A stretch of 64,000 bases of DNA from Dicaeum eximium (lineage: Eukaryota; Chordata; Aves; Passeriformes; Dicaeidae): the NCBI GenBank assembly GCA_013396995.1, contig VWZP01002584.1, positions 41,001 through 105,000 on the forward strand, in the 5' to 3' direction. The position numbers and the translations under genes are program-made. Shown here one piece after another: positions 36,501 through 47,932 of the stretch (the stretch's first letter is position 1; each line of letters begins with the position of its first letter). The notes beneath the pieces are model-generated. The model was not told the origin of the DNA. It was given only the letters and a program-made list of their open reading frames with translations, and did no database searches.

Positions 36501-39500
36501 GTAAGTCACCATTGCAACAATGTTTTTATGTGCAGAAGATAAGCAGTGAGGGAGCCCTGTCACTGTACTTCCAGAGATGGATTTACTTGAAAAGTAATAT
36601 GATAATCCAGGTTCTTTGATTTGTGTCTTTGCTAATGTGGAGCTCTGCAAAAGGTCTGATATTCCACAAATTTTTCTGAAAAGTTGAAATTAGGGGGTTT
36701 TAAGCATTTCTCTGAGTTGCACTGACTTCAATAATCCTTCCATTAGCACCTCTCTGTAATGATGAGATTGATGTTGCTCAGGGAAATTGAGTTTTAGCAA
36801 TGCAGGCTAAAGATATGCAACCTTAAAAGTAGACAAAAGAATTAAAGTACACTTTTAAGGATGCATAAAAAGTATCAAGGAGATGTGCCAAAAAGTGTGA
36901 TGAGACAAAAATGAGACTTTGGCTGGTCTATCCAGTCAACTCCATTTGCAGGAGTCGCTTTTCCATAGCAATGCTATGTGGGCTCATAGCCCTGAATTCG
37001 AGACGTGCTCTGTCCACTGCTGAACCATTTAGTGGAAATTACTGAAGAGTATGCAATGGCTTTTTAGCCATTTGTTACCCTTGAATTGCTATTCAAATAT
37101 TGATCTGGGCTAAATAGATTGCTAACAGGTTCTGTGCATTCTGTTTGAGCCACCTAAGAGGACGCTGCTGTCAGGTTTTATCTGTTATCTCAGTTGGCAT
37201 GGCAGAGCTTGCTCTTCCCGTGGCTGCCATCTGGCTCACACCTCTCATACCAACCTTGGGGAGGATACTTAGTGATCATATGGATGCTGTTTCTTGCCAA
37301 GAGACTCCCTTACTGGTGTGATTTTCTACCTTTCTGTAGAAAGTGCACTATTTCGCAAGAAGGCGGCAGAAGAAAGCAAGTACTTGCTCTTGCCAAATAA
37401 ATAAATGTGTTGGCTTTTCCATTTCTTACATGTAACTGAATTATTAAAGTACCCTTTTATTGCTGCCTGAAGATTCTTGTACTTATGTTTTGACAGTACA
37501 CATGCCTTGTATGTTCAAAACAATTTGTTTTGGTACATGTATGGGTACAAGATCTGATCCTAAATCACAACTTCACAGAGAATGTTGAGGATACCTTTTA
37601 TGCAGGATAGTTGTGTGGACTGTTAGTTATGAGATCTTTGAATGCAAAATATTTGTACAGAAATAGAGATTTGCAGATGTGTATTTTAGTGTCTCCATCT
37701 TTACTCCCACAACTGACTTCTATTATAAGTAGTGGGCAACAATTGAACAGTTGAAGGTATAAATTCAGAAATAAGATTGAGTTTAGTGTTGTCCTCACCT
37801 CAGACCTTTTCCTTAATGAAATAACTGCTAATCACCCATGGTTGATAACTTTTGTCGTTATAGTGGATAATTAAATAAGGCTCATTAATTTAGGTCCTGA
37901 TTCTGCACCACTGAAATTGATATGAGTTTTGCTGTTGAGTTCACAGATCACTGAGAAAGCAGGCAATGTTTTCTTTTGTCATTGTAATCTTGCCACAAGA
38001 TGAAATTGGCTTCTTGTTACATGCAACATTAAAACAATTACAAAAATACTAGAGGGTACAAGTGCATATTGATGCCTCAGTTCTGCTCACTTCTTTCTAT
38101 AGTGTTCTCTTTTCTAGAGCAGAGTTTCCCTTTGTAACAATGAAGCTAATTCTTACGCTGTGTAGTGTATGTAAAAATATACATTCTTAATGTTTTTTCA
38201 AGCCAAAAGTTCATGAAGTAAAAAATGGCTTTTTAATTCCATCTCTGCAGCTTATCTTGGCACTGCTGCCATGGAAGAGATCCAAGATGTTCTCTTAATT
38301 TTATTAAAATAATAGCCTTCATCAGTTAATACATGAACAACAATGGACAAACTAACCAGTAGTGCCCATGTAATAACTTGCTGATACTTATATTGAGCCA
38401 CTTTGTTCTGATGGTCAAGGCTTACTGAGATTCATCTCTGGGTTCTGGGCAAATATGAAGTGAGGATATTCATCTAAATGTTGTTCTGGCAGAAGTATCT
38501 TGTGCACATGCATTGAACTTTAAGCTCTTTACCATTCTCCCCCAGTCATTTTTGATTTTTTTTTCTGAGCAAATCTTTTTTTCTGTAAACTAACTAAATA
38601 ATAGTTATTACCTGCAGATCCCTGAGTTAATAAATCTGTTTAACTGGGTTGTGAGAGAGCTTTCTGCTTATGTACTAGATAGGCTGGCAAACATTATTCC
38701 TTGTTTCTTGTTTGCATTGCTGCTTCTACCAGGAACCGTCGTGTCTCTGGCTTGCTGATAACTGAAGGTCACCCTTATCTAGTGATTCCAGTGTGTATTT
38801 TGTAACCCATCGAGACTGTGTGCATGCAGGTGCTATTGCAGACTTCAAGTGCTGCTATTTGTCCTGGTTGTGGGGATACTCCTTCAGTTCTACCTCCCTG
38901 AGTGATGACTGGAAGAACACAAAATGTCTTCGGATTCATTCCTCATCAATGCACAAGACACTATTCCAAGCTTGGTTTGCAGTCCTTATTGATATGTGGT
39001 ATTTGCTTGCAGAATTTCCCTTGTCAGTCAGTCTTCATTGTACCACTTCAGTTCCAGCAGAATTCTTCAGACTGATGACAGTGAAGGACCCGCCATTGTG
39101 CTACTCTATACTTTGTTACATCCTGCTTTTACTTTCTCTCATCCCTTTTCCTCAGATTTGTTCAGAGAACAGTTTATTTGGTCTGATATATGGAAATGAA
39201 CTGGCAGGACAAGTGGGGATGCCAGGAGCTAAGTATAGCCTCACTCATTAGAGACTACCTAGATGGTTGTGCCACCCTGTCTGTTGCAGCATATGGTCCT
39301 TTCATTTGTATTTAGGCATTGCCTCTATAGCTTCAGTGCAATGTGCCAAGGAGAGAGGAGCATCTCTGTGATGTGCCTGTCGTAAATGCAGATTGGACAA
39401 GTAAGTAAGGAATTAACGGCCAGCAGCAAGTTGTAAAACACAGCGAGCTGTGGTTCACTCATATTAATCACTTGCCATTGATTACGAGAGAAACTGAGTG

Positions 39501-40388
39501 GAAAAAATGTAACCTTTTGAAACCAAAATGTCAGGTAACTAACATCAGTTAACTTGTTCCTTATTCATAGTGAATGGAGGGACAGTTCATGCCAGGGTAC
39601 CAGAGGTACTTTTTTACTACTGTGAAAATGTCAAGAGCTAAAAAGCAGTTGTGAAAAGTATTCAGTGCTGGAGGAGCTCTATAATCATGGGTTCTCAGGC
39701 TGTCTTTCTGTGCAGCTTTCAAGTTCCATATGTCCATTAGCCCAGATGACTTCATCCTGGCAGATGGAATGGCCAGTTTTAACTGTTCATTTTATCCTGA
39801 AGAGAATTCTGCAACTAAACGATGGACAATAGTTTCTTTCAGTATTACAAAAAATCCAAATGACATTGCAAAGCTGTTGGACCAAGCTGGTTTGAAAAGT
39901 GTGTTTTCTTCACCTGGGTTGCCTTTCCCTAGAGAACTTGATCTCTTTGGGATTATCACTCCATAGTAGAAGCCTGCAGGTAAAGGATCTGGGGGTGCAT
40001 CCTCCTTCTCACTTTCCAGAGTATATTTTGTTACCTTTGAGGCCTGGAGATGCTTATTGTTCTTGCATGTACAGTAGCACTGCCCCACTCTGACAGTTTT
40101 CTGGAGAGAGAAATTACATTGTAATGGGAGACGGCTGGGAGAAAGAGTGGAATGGTAGCCTGATTCCAGGCCCATGGCTTGATGGAGAGAGATACTCAAC
40201 AGAGGAGCTGGGTTATCTATTTTGGGGAATGAAGAGGGGAGCAAAGCACCTCTGTCATGCGTACCAGGAGAGTGCTGGGCCCTGAACACTTCAGGCTTGT
40301 TCCATACTCAGTTTGTTTAGGCTTTTATCGTTGCTATGTTGTTTGTACATCACTTATCCATGAAGTGAATAAGCTTTTCTGTTAAATT
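33561..40388 (+). other. Intron 1, proximal part
   Basis: GC content falls back to the regional level after about 33600. A 21-base match to a CR1 tip lies at 33989-34009 (AATCACAGAATGCTTTGGGTG). No coding exon with acceptor and donor is recognised; the 152-165 residue frames near 38793-39251 (+) and 39792-40289 (-) look like chance. Confidence 0.55.
36960..37055 (-). mobile_element. Possible ancient MIR-like SINE head (tRNA-derived)
   Basis: GAATTCGAGACGTGCTCTGT followed by CCACTGCTGAACCA resembles the complement of a tRNA-derived MIR head (compare the usual CCAGTGCTCTATCCACTA). It is heavily diverged. Confidence 0.3.
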
Positions 40389-40668
40389 CACAGAATCACA
40401 GAATCACAAGGTTGGAAGAGACCTTTAAGATCATCGAGTCCAACCGAGCCCTAACGCCTCAACTAAGCCATACCATCCAGTGCCACATCCAGTCTTTTTT
40501 TAAACACATCCAGGGATGGTGACTCCACCACCTCCCCAAGCAGGCTATTCCAGTACTTGACCACTCTTTCTGTGAAAAACTTTTTCCTAATATCTAACCT
40601 AAATTTCCCTTGACATAGCTTGAGACTGTGTCCTTGGGTTCTGTCAGTTGCTGCTTGGAGAAAGAGAC
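40389..40668 (-). mobile_element. CR1 retrotransposon 3' fragment
   Basis: CACAGAATCACAGAATCACA, then AAGATCATCGAGTCCAACC and CCTCCCCAAGCAGGCTATTC, TTCCTAATATCTAACC: a long, clear complementary CR1 tail in intron 1. Confidence 0.9.
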
Positions 40669-43600
40669 CAAATTGTTTTAGTCCAGGTCTGTATGGAGTG
40701 GCTTCAAGAAAATGCTAATTTGTAGTTTGATGCAGTGAACCAAGGTCTGTGCTGGCTTTAACCTGGTGCACTGCAGAAGTGCTGTGATAAATTGGCAGGG
40801 GCTTTTTATATATGTGTTTTTATCGTAAGAAGAATTCACTGGACTGACTAAAATGGTTGGTTTATGTCAAGGCAACAGCTATTAAACACAGGACTTTCAG
40901 TGGAAAAAAATTAATTATCAGAGATACTGCAGGCTGCATTTTATCCTTGCTCTCTGCATCTGTTCTGTCACCAAACTGGATTTTGAATTAAAATGCTTTG
41001 GTTTTAAGCTGGTCAATGTGACTTGGCTATTCAGATGTATGTCTGAATTACAAAATTCTATGTTTGTTTGTTTTTTTTTTGTCTGCTTGAACTTGTTTCA
41101 TCATCTTAAACTGTAAAGCATGGTCTTTACCAAATGAGATCAGACAATGTGTTCTGTAACATGTAAATCCTATCTATGGGGTAAAATCTCAGCATTTAGA
41201 ATAGGAGGATCCTATGATAAAATTGTCTTTTAGCGCTGTTGTGTTTAAATCCCTAAGAATAGTTTTATCTATGTACAGATCTAGATTTAAAAAAACCAAA
41301 ACAACTATATGCAGAGATCATTAGGTGTGTGTAGATGTAAGTATAGAAAATAACTTTAGAAACTGTAAATGATAGAATTTATGTTCCTGAAAGCAAAACT
41401 CTAAACAGTAGTAGGAACCGTTAAAGCACTGAATTAAAGAAAAATGAAGTGTGACAAGTAGGCAAACAGATATTTAATTAAATATGAATCAGTGTAAACC
41501 AGAACTGCTTTTTATTGTTATTATTTACTGACTCTTTTTTGACAACTGCTCAATTTAGAATCAAATGCAAAAGAACATATGTCTGTCTTTGTATGACCCC
41601 AAATATTTCTGTTCCCCTTTTCAGCAGACAACATGCCTTTTTTCCCCCTAAGTGATTTTTGGTTGCTAGGAGAAGTGCAGTGGTCTGCCCTGCTTTAACC
41701 AGCAGTAAAAGTGAAAAGTGTATTGAGGTAAAGAGAGGGGCAAAGCACAGTGTAGGCCATGAATCACAACTTGTCTCTAATATGTCCACTTTGTTCCCAT
41801 TTTTTCTTTGGAAACTTTTGTTTTTACTAATGGTGTTTCTTTCCAGCTGATCTCTCAAAGCCATTCAGAAAGTGGAAAAAAAAAAAAAAAAAATTGTGCT
41901 GTTAAGAGTCCACTCAGAGGAACAAAAAAAGCAAGGGGAGACTTTGAGACTTATTCATGGAGGCACAGTGGTAGCAATGCACAACTCAATGAATGGCTTC
42001 AGTCAGCTGCTGTTAAACCTGGGTGATTGATACCTTCTGGTTTTTGCTAGAGCTAGAAAAGCGTGCAAAAAGTCTTCAGTGTTCCTGTCAGTTTTAATGC
42101 AAGATATTGAAGTTGTTTACAAACTGTTTCCAACAGCAGAATATTCAGTGTTCTTGAAGCATTCAAGTAACAATGTTGCATTATGTGCATTAAAATCAGG
42201 AAGGTTTGTTAATAATTGTGGTATTCTTGTTCTAGTTTGTGAAACCCTTTATTCACTTTTTAAATCATGCTATTTCAAATAATTGTGTGCTGTGGCAAGA
42301 ATCAGTTGGCCATCACCTCCTACAATGATCTAAAAGTGGCCTTATCCAAATGTCTTTGGCTACTTTTAAACCTTGTTCATTAGAAATGGTTGTATGTGAT
42401 GATGTAACGGGTATAAATTACTTGGCAATATTGTCTATTTTGATAGACTATGAAAATCGTGAGAGTTATGGCAGATTTCACTTGAAATTGATTGCAAGAT
42501 GAATGTATAGACAATATATTCTTCCCTCAAGTGCTTAATGAAACTTAGCCTGGAGAGCAGTCTTAAAGCAATAATTATATCTCTCAAGAAAGATTGCTGA
42601 AGAGGTCGTGTGTGAGTCGTGTGAATGAGGACACTGAACCTGTGGCTGCAGAGATCTGTGATTTGGGCTGTGGAAACAGCTGACTGCCTGTGGACAGAAC
42701 AGGCCTCTGTATCATTCCTTACCAGGAGTAAATGTGAGTGGCCAAAGGTCTCATTACCAATTTAAAATGTTGTGTTGACTCAATTTAGTGACATGCAGAT
42801 AATAGAGAAATTCAATGATGATGTACTTGGAAAAATAGTGCAGCAACTTTTAACGATTTGTTATTCCCATAGGTACAAAATAGGTTTCACCCATATTTTC
42901 AAGGCTGCTGGGTGACCTGGCAGTACTGGATTGAGTTCCAGTGTAATTTAATGGAATTTGTCTGTTTAGGTCAGGGTTGAATTTTCCCCCAGGGAAGAAT
43001 GAAGATGGAAGAGTTGTAAGTTAAATTACAGGGAACTGGCTCTATCTTACAAGCTGCTAGTGGGGGTGGGTGTGTGTGTGGTTCTTTTGTGTGTGGTTGG
43101 TTTTTTTATTTTTCTTCCTGATCCACACAGACTCTAGGAGTAGTATAGATACCATCTAAAGTACAGCTGAGTTTTCAGTTGCTTCCATGAAAGCTGCAAG
43201 TGCTGAGACCAAGAATTTTCCCTCCATAAATCACAGCAGATGTTGCTTCAGTCATTCTTCAGTGCTACCCCCAAAGCACTGTTGTCTTTCCTCCTGCTGA
43301 TCCCTTCTTCTTGCTGACACCTGGACAGGGAAACAGACACTGTTTTATCATTGAACGTGGATATTGGTTAATGAATTTGGATTAGCTATTAATATGTTAA
43401 CATAAAGGGTGTGCCCAGGACCACTTAGGAACTCCATGGCAGAAGGAATAGTGAGATTTGGTCTCCAAGAAAAAGGCTGATGGTGGGAGAGGTGTGCAAT
43501 TGTTTATAGTTGAGGAAGAATGGTGACTTGAACTGTTTCTGTTGCTGCTGCTGCATCTGTTTGTCTGACATCTAAAACAAGGCAACTTTTGAGGTCTAGG

Positions 43601-45272
43601 GGGATCAGAATGGAAGAATCGCAGAGCATTAAATATGGTAATCCTTCCACACTGAATTCTGAAGGAGAAAAGAGGTAGAGGGAGATTCAGCACTGCTGGT
43701 TTGGGACAGGGGTTGGGGGGTGGAGCAGGCACTGCTGCAGTGAAGCATTGAGCAATGCCTGTCCTTCCTTGTCCTTCCCCTCAGTCCTAAGGTACGTGCC
43801 CCTGGGAGTCTAAACATGCTAGAGAAGGAGTCAGGAAAGAAGTGGTAGCTGTGGGCTTGTCTGAAAGTAGAGGAAGCCTCTTGTAAAAAAGTGATATTTA
43901 GCTGAATGTCTTTCCTGTTTCATTTCCTTATTCATGCAACTCAACATGCTGAAGGAAGGACCATTCTCCAGAGATCTCATTTGCTCCCCAGAGCCCAATG
44001 CCTCTGTAGAATAAACTTCTTTCACATTAAGTAGCCTACATCTGTTTAGATAAGGAGCAGTTTATGGCTGGGATCTTGAAGTGGAAAAGCAAGTAAGGAA
44101 GGCAGGTTTGCATTCACTTTTCCTTTCGTATGAGACAAATCTATGACCATTTCTTATTTCTTACACTTTCTCTCCTCCTTCTCTTTCCCAGCATTTTGCT
44201 ATGATGAAAGATGTGTGACTTTCTTGTCAAGTTTCAAATATGAAATCTCCTCACTCCCAGTGCTTTACATTTCTAATTGTAGAACATTTTCCTCTGCATA
44301 GGCCAGAAAATGAGAAATGTCTTAGGTCACTACACAGAAATCAGTGGAGTTGAAACTTCTAGATTTATTCTAGGCCAGGGAGAAAAATGTGCTCTTGTGT
44401 TTACAGATTTTCATTCCCTGTGCTCTTCATCTGCTCCATCTTCTGTGGTTTATTCATGTCACTTGCCTCCTTATATTTTATAGTTAAAAAGTTTGTTCTA
44501 TCTTGTTTCCTTGTCAGTTGCTTTAGTTTATTTTCCAGCTCCTTTTCTCTTCTGTGCATTCTCCTCTGGCTGCTGTTTTCTACCCATGTTGCTTGAATAT
44601 GAAGAATTAAAGGACAGCAAGGGTTGAAGGGGGATAAGGCAGTGTTGGTGAGGGAAGTACTATTAAAAGAAACTTTGTCCTTTGGCAGGCTTACTTGGTC
44701 AATTCTCTGCATAGATAAAGTTCTGTGGAGGCATAATCTTCTGCCATGCTTAACTAATGCCTTGAGGAAATTAAAATCAATTAAAATAAGCTTACAATAT
44801 TTACATGTGCGAGCCAAATTTTGTGTGAAGTTGGAAAGAGAAAGACCTTCTTGAAAATTAAGCCATGTTTTAAGTCTTCCATTTAGTTTTAAAACATACA
44901 AGTTTCTTCTCTGTCATGGGAAATTGTCTCTTTCATTCTAATGAGAACTAGAGATAACTACGTTTATACATGACTTGTTAAGTTTTCTATTCTTGTAAAT
45001 GGTTGAACTTTCTCCATTTATGAAATTTTGAGACATAGAAGGATAATAAACTTTAAGTATCAATGCCTTTTTTTTAATATTCTACCAAGTTGTAAGGAAA
45101 AATAACATTGAAAGGTAAGAGATACTGGGTAGGCATAAACTGATTAGTAACAACATTTGAGTAAATTATTGTGCTGATACTGCTCTTAAAATAATTGATA
45201 TGATTTGAGGACTTGATTTCTGTTATATTAGAGTGTTCTATACATGATATATGTGTATAAGAGGAGAGAAGA
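40669..45272 (+). other. Intron 1, middle part
   Basis: Unique sequence with an A run at about 41877-41892 and a short GT run near 43066-43090. A 166-residue - strand frame (44401-44901) has no recognised domain. Confidence 0.55.
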
Positions 45273-45677
45273 CTCTGGGGAGACCTCATTAGAGTGTTCA
45301 ACATCCTCATGAGGGGAAGTGGAGGGGCAGACATTGATGTCTGTGCTCAGTGACAGGACCCAAGGGAATGGCCCAAAGCTGTGTCAGGGGAGGTTTAGGT
45401 TGGCTATCAGGGAAAGCTCCTTCCCCCTGAGGGCAGTGGATACTGGAACAGCTCCCCAGCGCAGTGGCCACAGCACCAGCCTGACAGAGCTCAAGAAGCT
45501 TTTGGACAACACTCTCAGGCACATGGTGGGGTTCTTGGGGCTGTCCTGTGCATAGTTTACTTTCTTATATATAAGCTTTTTTGTAAATTGGTATTATATA
45601 TAGGAAAGTAAAATATGATGGACTTTGATGATAGTTGTGGGTCCCTTCCAACTCAGAATATTCTGTGATTCTATGAT
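45273..45677 (+). mobile_element. CR1 retrotransposon 3' end with hairpin insertion
   Basis: GGGGAGACCTCATTAGAGTG through CCAACTCAGAATATTCTGTG and ATTCTATGAT, in sense orientation. A 57-base AT-rich inverted repeat (45556-45612) replaces the usual GGGCCAGGAGT segment just before the last 65 bases. The - strand open frame here is a shadow. Confidence 0.85.
45556..45612. repeat. AT-rich hairpin insertion in CR1
   Basis: Arms 45556-45574 and 45594-45612 are inverted repeats of 19 bases with one mismatch, around a 19-base loop. The left 33 bases recur at 46841-46873 with four differences, all transitions. Confidence 0.8.
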
Positions 45678-46578
45678 AATGCAGTAAGTACTAAATATGT
45701 ACTATACAAAATATCTTGTGAGAGAATTCCCTTAATTTACTAGGTAAGCTGGATGAAATATTTCTGTGTCAAAGTTTATGTTTGTTTGTTTTGTTTGTGT
45801 TTTTCTTTTAATTCATAGTTGATCCTAATCTTACTGAAGAACAAATTTTAGTTTTTGTAGTGCAATGTAGATGAAACCCTGACTCAGCAGAAGATGCTGG
45901 GAATTTTGTCATCAGTGTCAGTGGGGCCACAGTTTTGGTTTTATTGTGGTTGGCAGTGTGGGAGGTTAATGCTGAGAAGGCAGTTTTGTTTGTTGGTTTG
46001 GTTTTGTTTTGTTTTGTTTTTTTATGATTATACAAAACTTAAGAGAGTGACTTAAAACTAAATATTAAGTTATAATCAGGAGGTTAACAGATACCAAAAT
46101 CTTCACCTGTGCTCCATTAGAAAAGCAGTGGGAAACCAAGACAATGATGTACAACAGATTAAGCAGTAAGTGGTGCAGTCAGCAGCTTGAGAAAGAACTC
46201 TGTAACGCCATGAAAGCTCCATTTATTTCATCTTCAAAGAGGCTGGCCATTGACTGATGGTAAGCACCTTTAGCTGCATCTGTCCTCAGGACTAAAATTT
46301 TTACTATTAGAGTAGCCAAAATCTATTTTAAAACCAATTTGCAATAAATTTGCAAATGAGAAAAGCAGAGGCATTATTTGACAAGAAATTCCTTCCATGC
46401 CTCTTAGCATTTGTGTCTAGGTGTCTTACTAGACTGCTTGGTATTCCCAAAACAGGGATGAGGGTGGAATAAATTCTGTCACTTTGGATGAGGAGTTATA
46501 TATAGCTCGTGTGACTAATTATATTATTATAAGTTATAATTCTCCTGAATACAGAAGTTACCAGACATTTAAAGGGAA

Positions 46579-46766
46579 TAGAATCATTAAGGTTGAAAAA
46601 GGGCTCCAAGGTCAACAAGTCCAACCTTTAACTGACCACCACCTTGTCAACTAAACCAGTTGCCATCTCCAGTCATTCCTTGAACACTTTTAGGAACAGT
46701 CATTTCACCTCTTTTCTGAGCACCCCATTCCAATGTTTATCAACCCTTTCAGTGAAGAAATTACTC
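46579..46766 (-). mobile_element. CR1 retrotransposon 3' fragment
   Basis: GAATCATTAAGGTTGAAAAA, then CAACAAGTCCAACC, CACCCCATTCCAATG and CAACCCTTTCAGTGAAGAAA: a diverged complementary CR1 tail. Confidence 0.8.
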
Positions 46767-46925
46767 AGCCTGTACACTTAGTACCCGGAGAGAAAATAGA
46801 TTCTTTAATAGCCTATGCGGTGTCAGAAGACTTTTCACAATTCACTTTCCTATATATAAGCTTTCTTATAAATCGATCTGAATTGGTTGCATATGCATGT
46901 GATAGAAATAAAACCTAACTGGATG
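46767..46925 (+). mobile_element. Unclassified repeat, possibly LTR-like
   Basis: It directly follows the CR1 fragment. It holds a TATA-type stretch (CCTATATATAAGC, about 46849-46861) and AATAAA about 50 bases later. It shares 33 bases with the hairpin at 45556. The order TATA box then poly-A signal is LTR-like, but no terminal TG...CA pair could be fixed. A small DNA element is equally possible. Confidence 0.25.
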
Positions 46926-47908
46926 TTATAAGCCAAAGAAAGAAATCAGAAAATTATTCTATTGCATGTTATATTCTTGGTGCAGCTGTCTTGGAGAGCT
47001 ATAAATAGATACTGCTTATTACTTTCACTTGCATTTATTTTTGCTTTAAATGGCAAATGCAACTATTGTTAACAGACCTTAAAATCGCTTGGAGGGTATT
47101 TACTTAGATAATTTTGAGTAAAATTATGAATGACCTTGTTAAAATATTTGTTAATAGTGTCTGACCCTTGGGACAAGTAGATAAATTGTCAGTAAAAATG
47201 ACTTTTTTTTTCTATGTCTTCAAGAAAGAAATTTTTAGAGGGTTTGTGAGCACTTTTCCACATGCTTATACTGTGAGTTTCTTAGTGAAAAAAGACATAT
47301 CAAAGAGGGGCAAAAAAAAAAAATCATAGTAGCAGTTTCAAAAAGTAACAAAGTAAAACAAACACAATAGAAAAATAAATACTGTCTTACAGACCTTCTT
47401 TTGCTCCTTTCCAAATACATCAAAATCAGGAAAAATACTGCTGTAGTTTCAGTAACATCATCTTTAAAAGTAGGTTTTGTTTTACTTTTCCAGTAATAGA
47501 AGAGCTTTTGCTTTGTAAGGATTTTTGGAAGCTTTACTCACTGCCAGTAAATATAGCAAAAATAAGATAGATCAGTCCACTGAAGTGTTTGAGTGTTCAT
47601 GGAATATATACCTAATACAATGTAGGTGTCATTGGCTCTTGTTCCCCTTCCTTTGATAAAATGAGGTGCACAGTGACAATAGACCTGGCTGTCTGGTACT
47701 GTGGCTGTCTCTTTGATAAACCAAATACTTGGAATTTTAGAGAAATATTGTTAAAACATGGTGTTCCTGACACCTGGCACTTCTTGCCCCCACTGGTGAG
47801 ACGTTTTGGAGGTGAGTGAGATGACAATTCACAACTCAGAATATTGACACTTAGTCAAATTCCTTTATTATATAAGAATAAATTTAGTAATGAAAATGCT
47901 ATTTTATG

Positions 47909-47932
47909 TGTGTATATATATATATATATGTT
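47909..47932. repeat. (TA)n microsatellite
   Basis: TGTGTATATATATATATATA-type run of about 10 TA units. Confidence 0.8.

Noticed and set aside
36990..37035. tRNA gene candidate around GAATTCGAGAC
   Set aside because: No cloverleaf, no proper B-box GGTTCGANTCC; better explained, if at all, as an old SINE head.
39792..40289. 165-codon - strand frame in intron 1
   Set aside because: No domain, no repeat support, and similar in length to other chance frames in the window.
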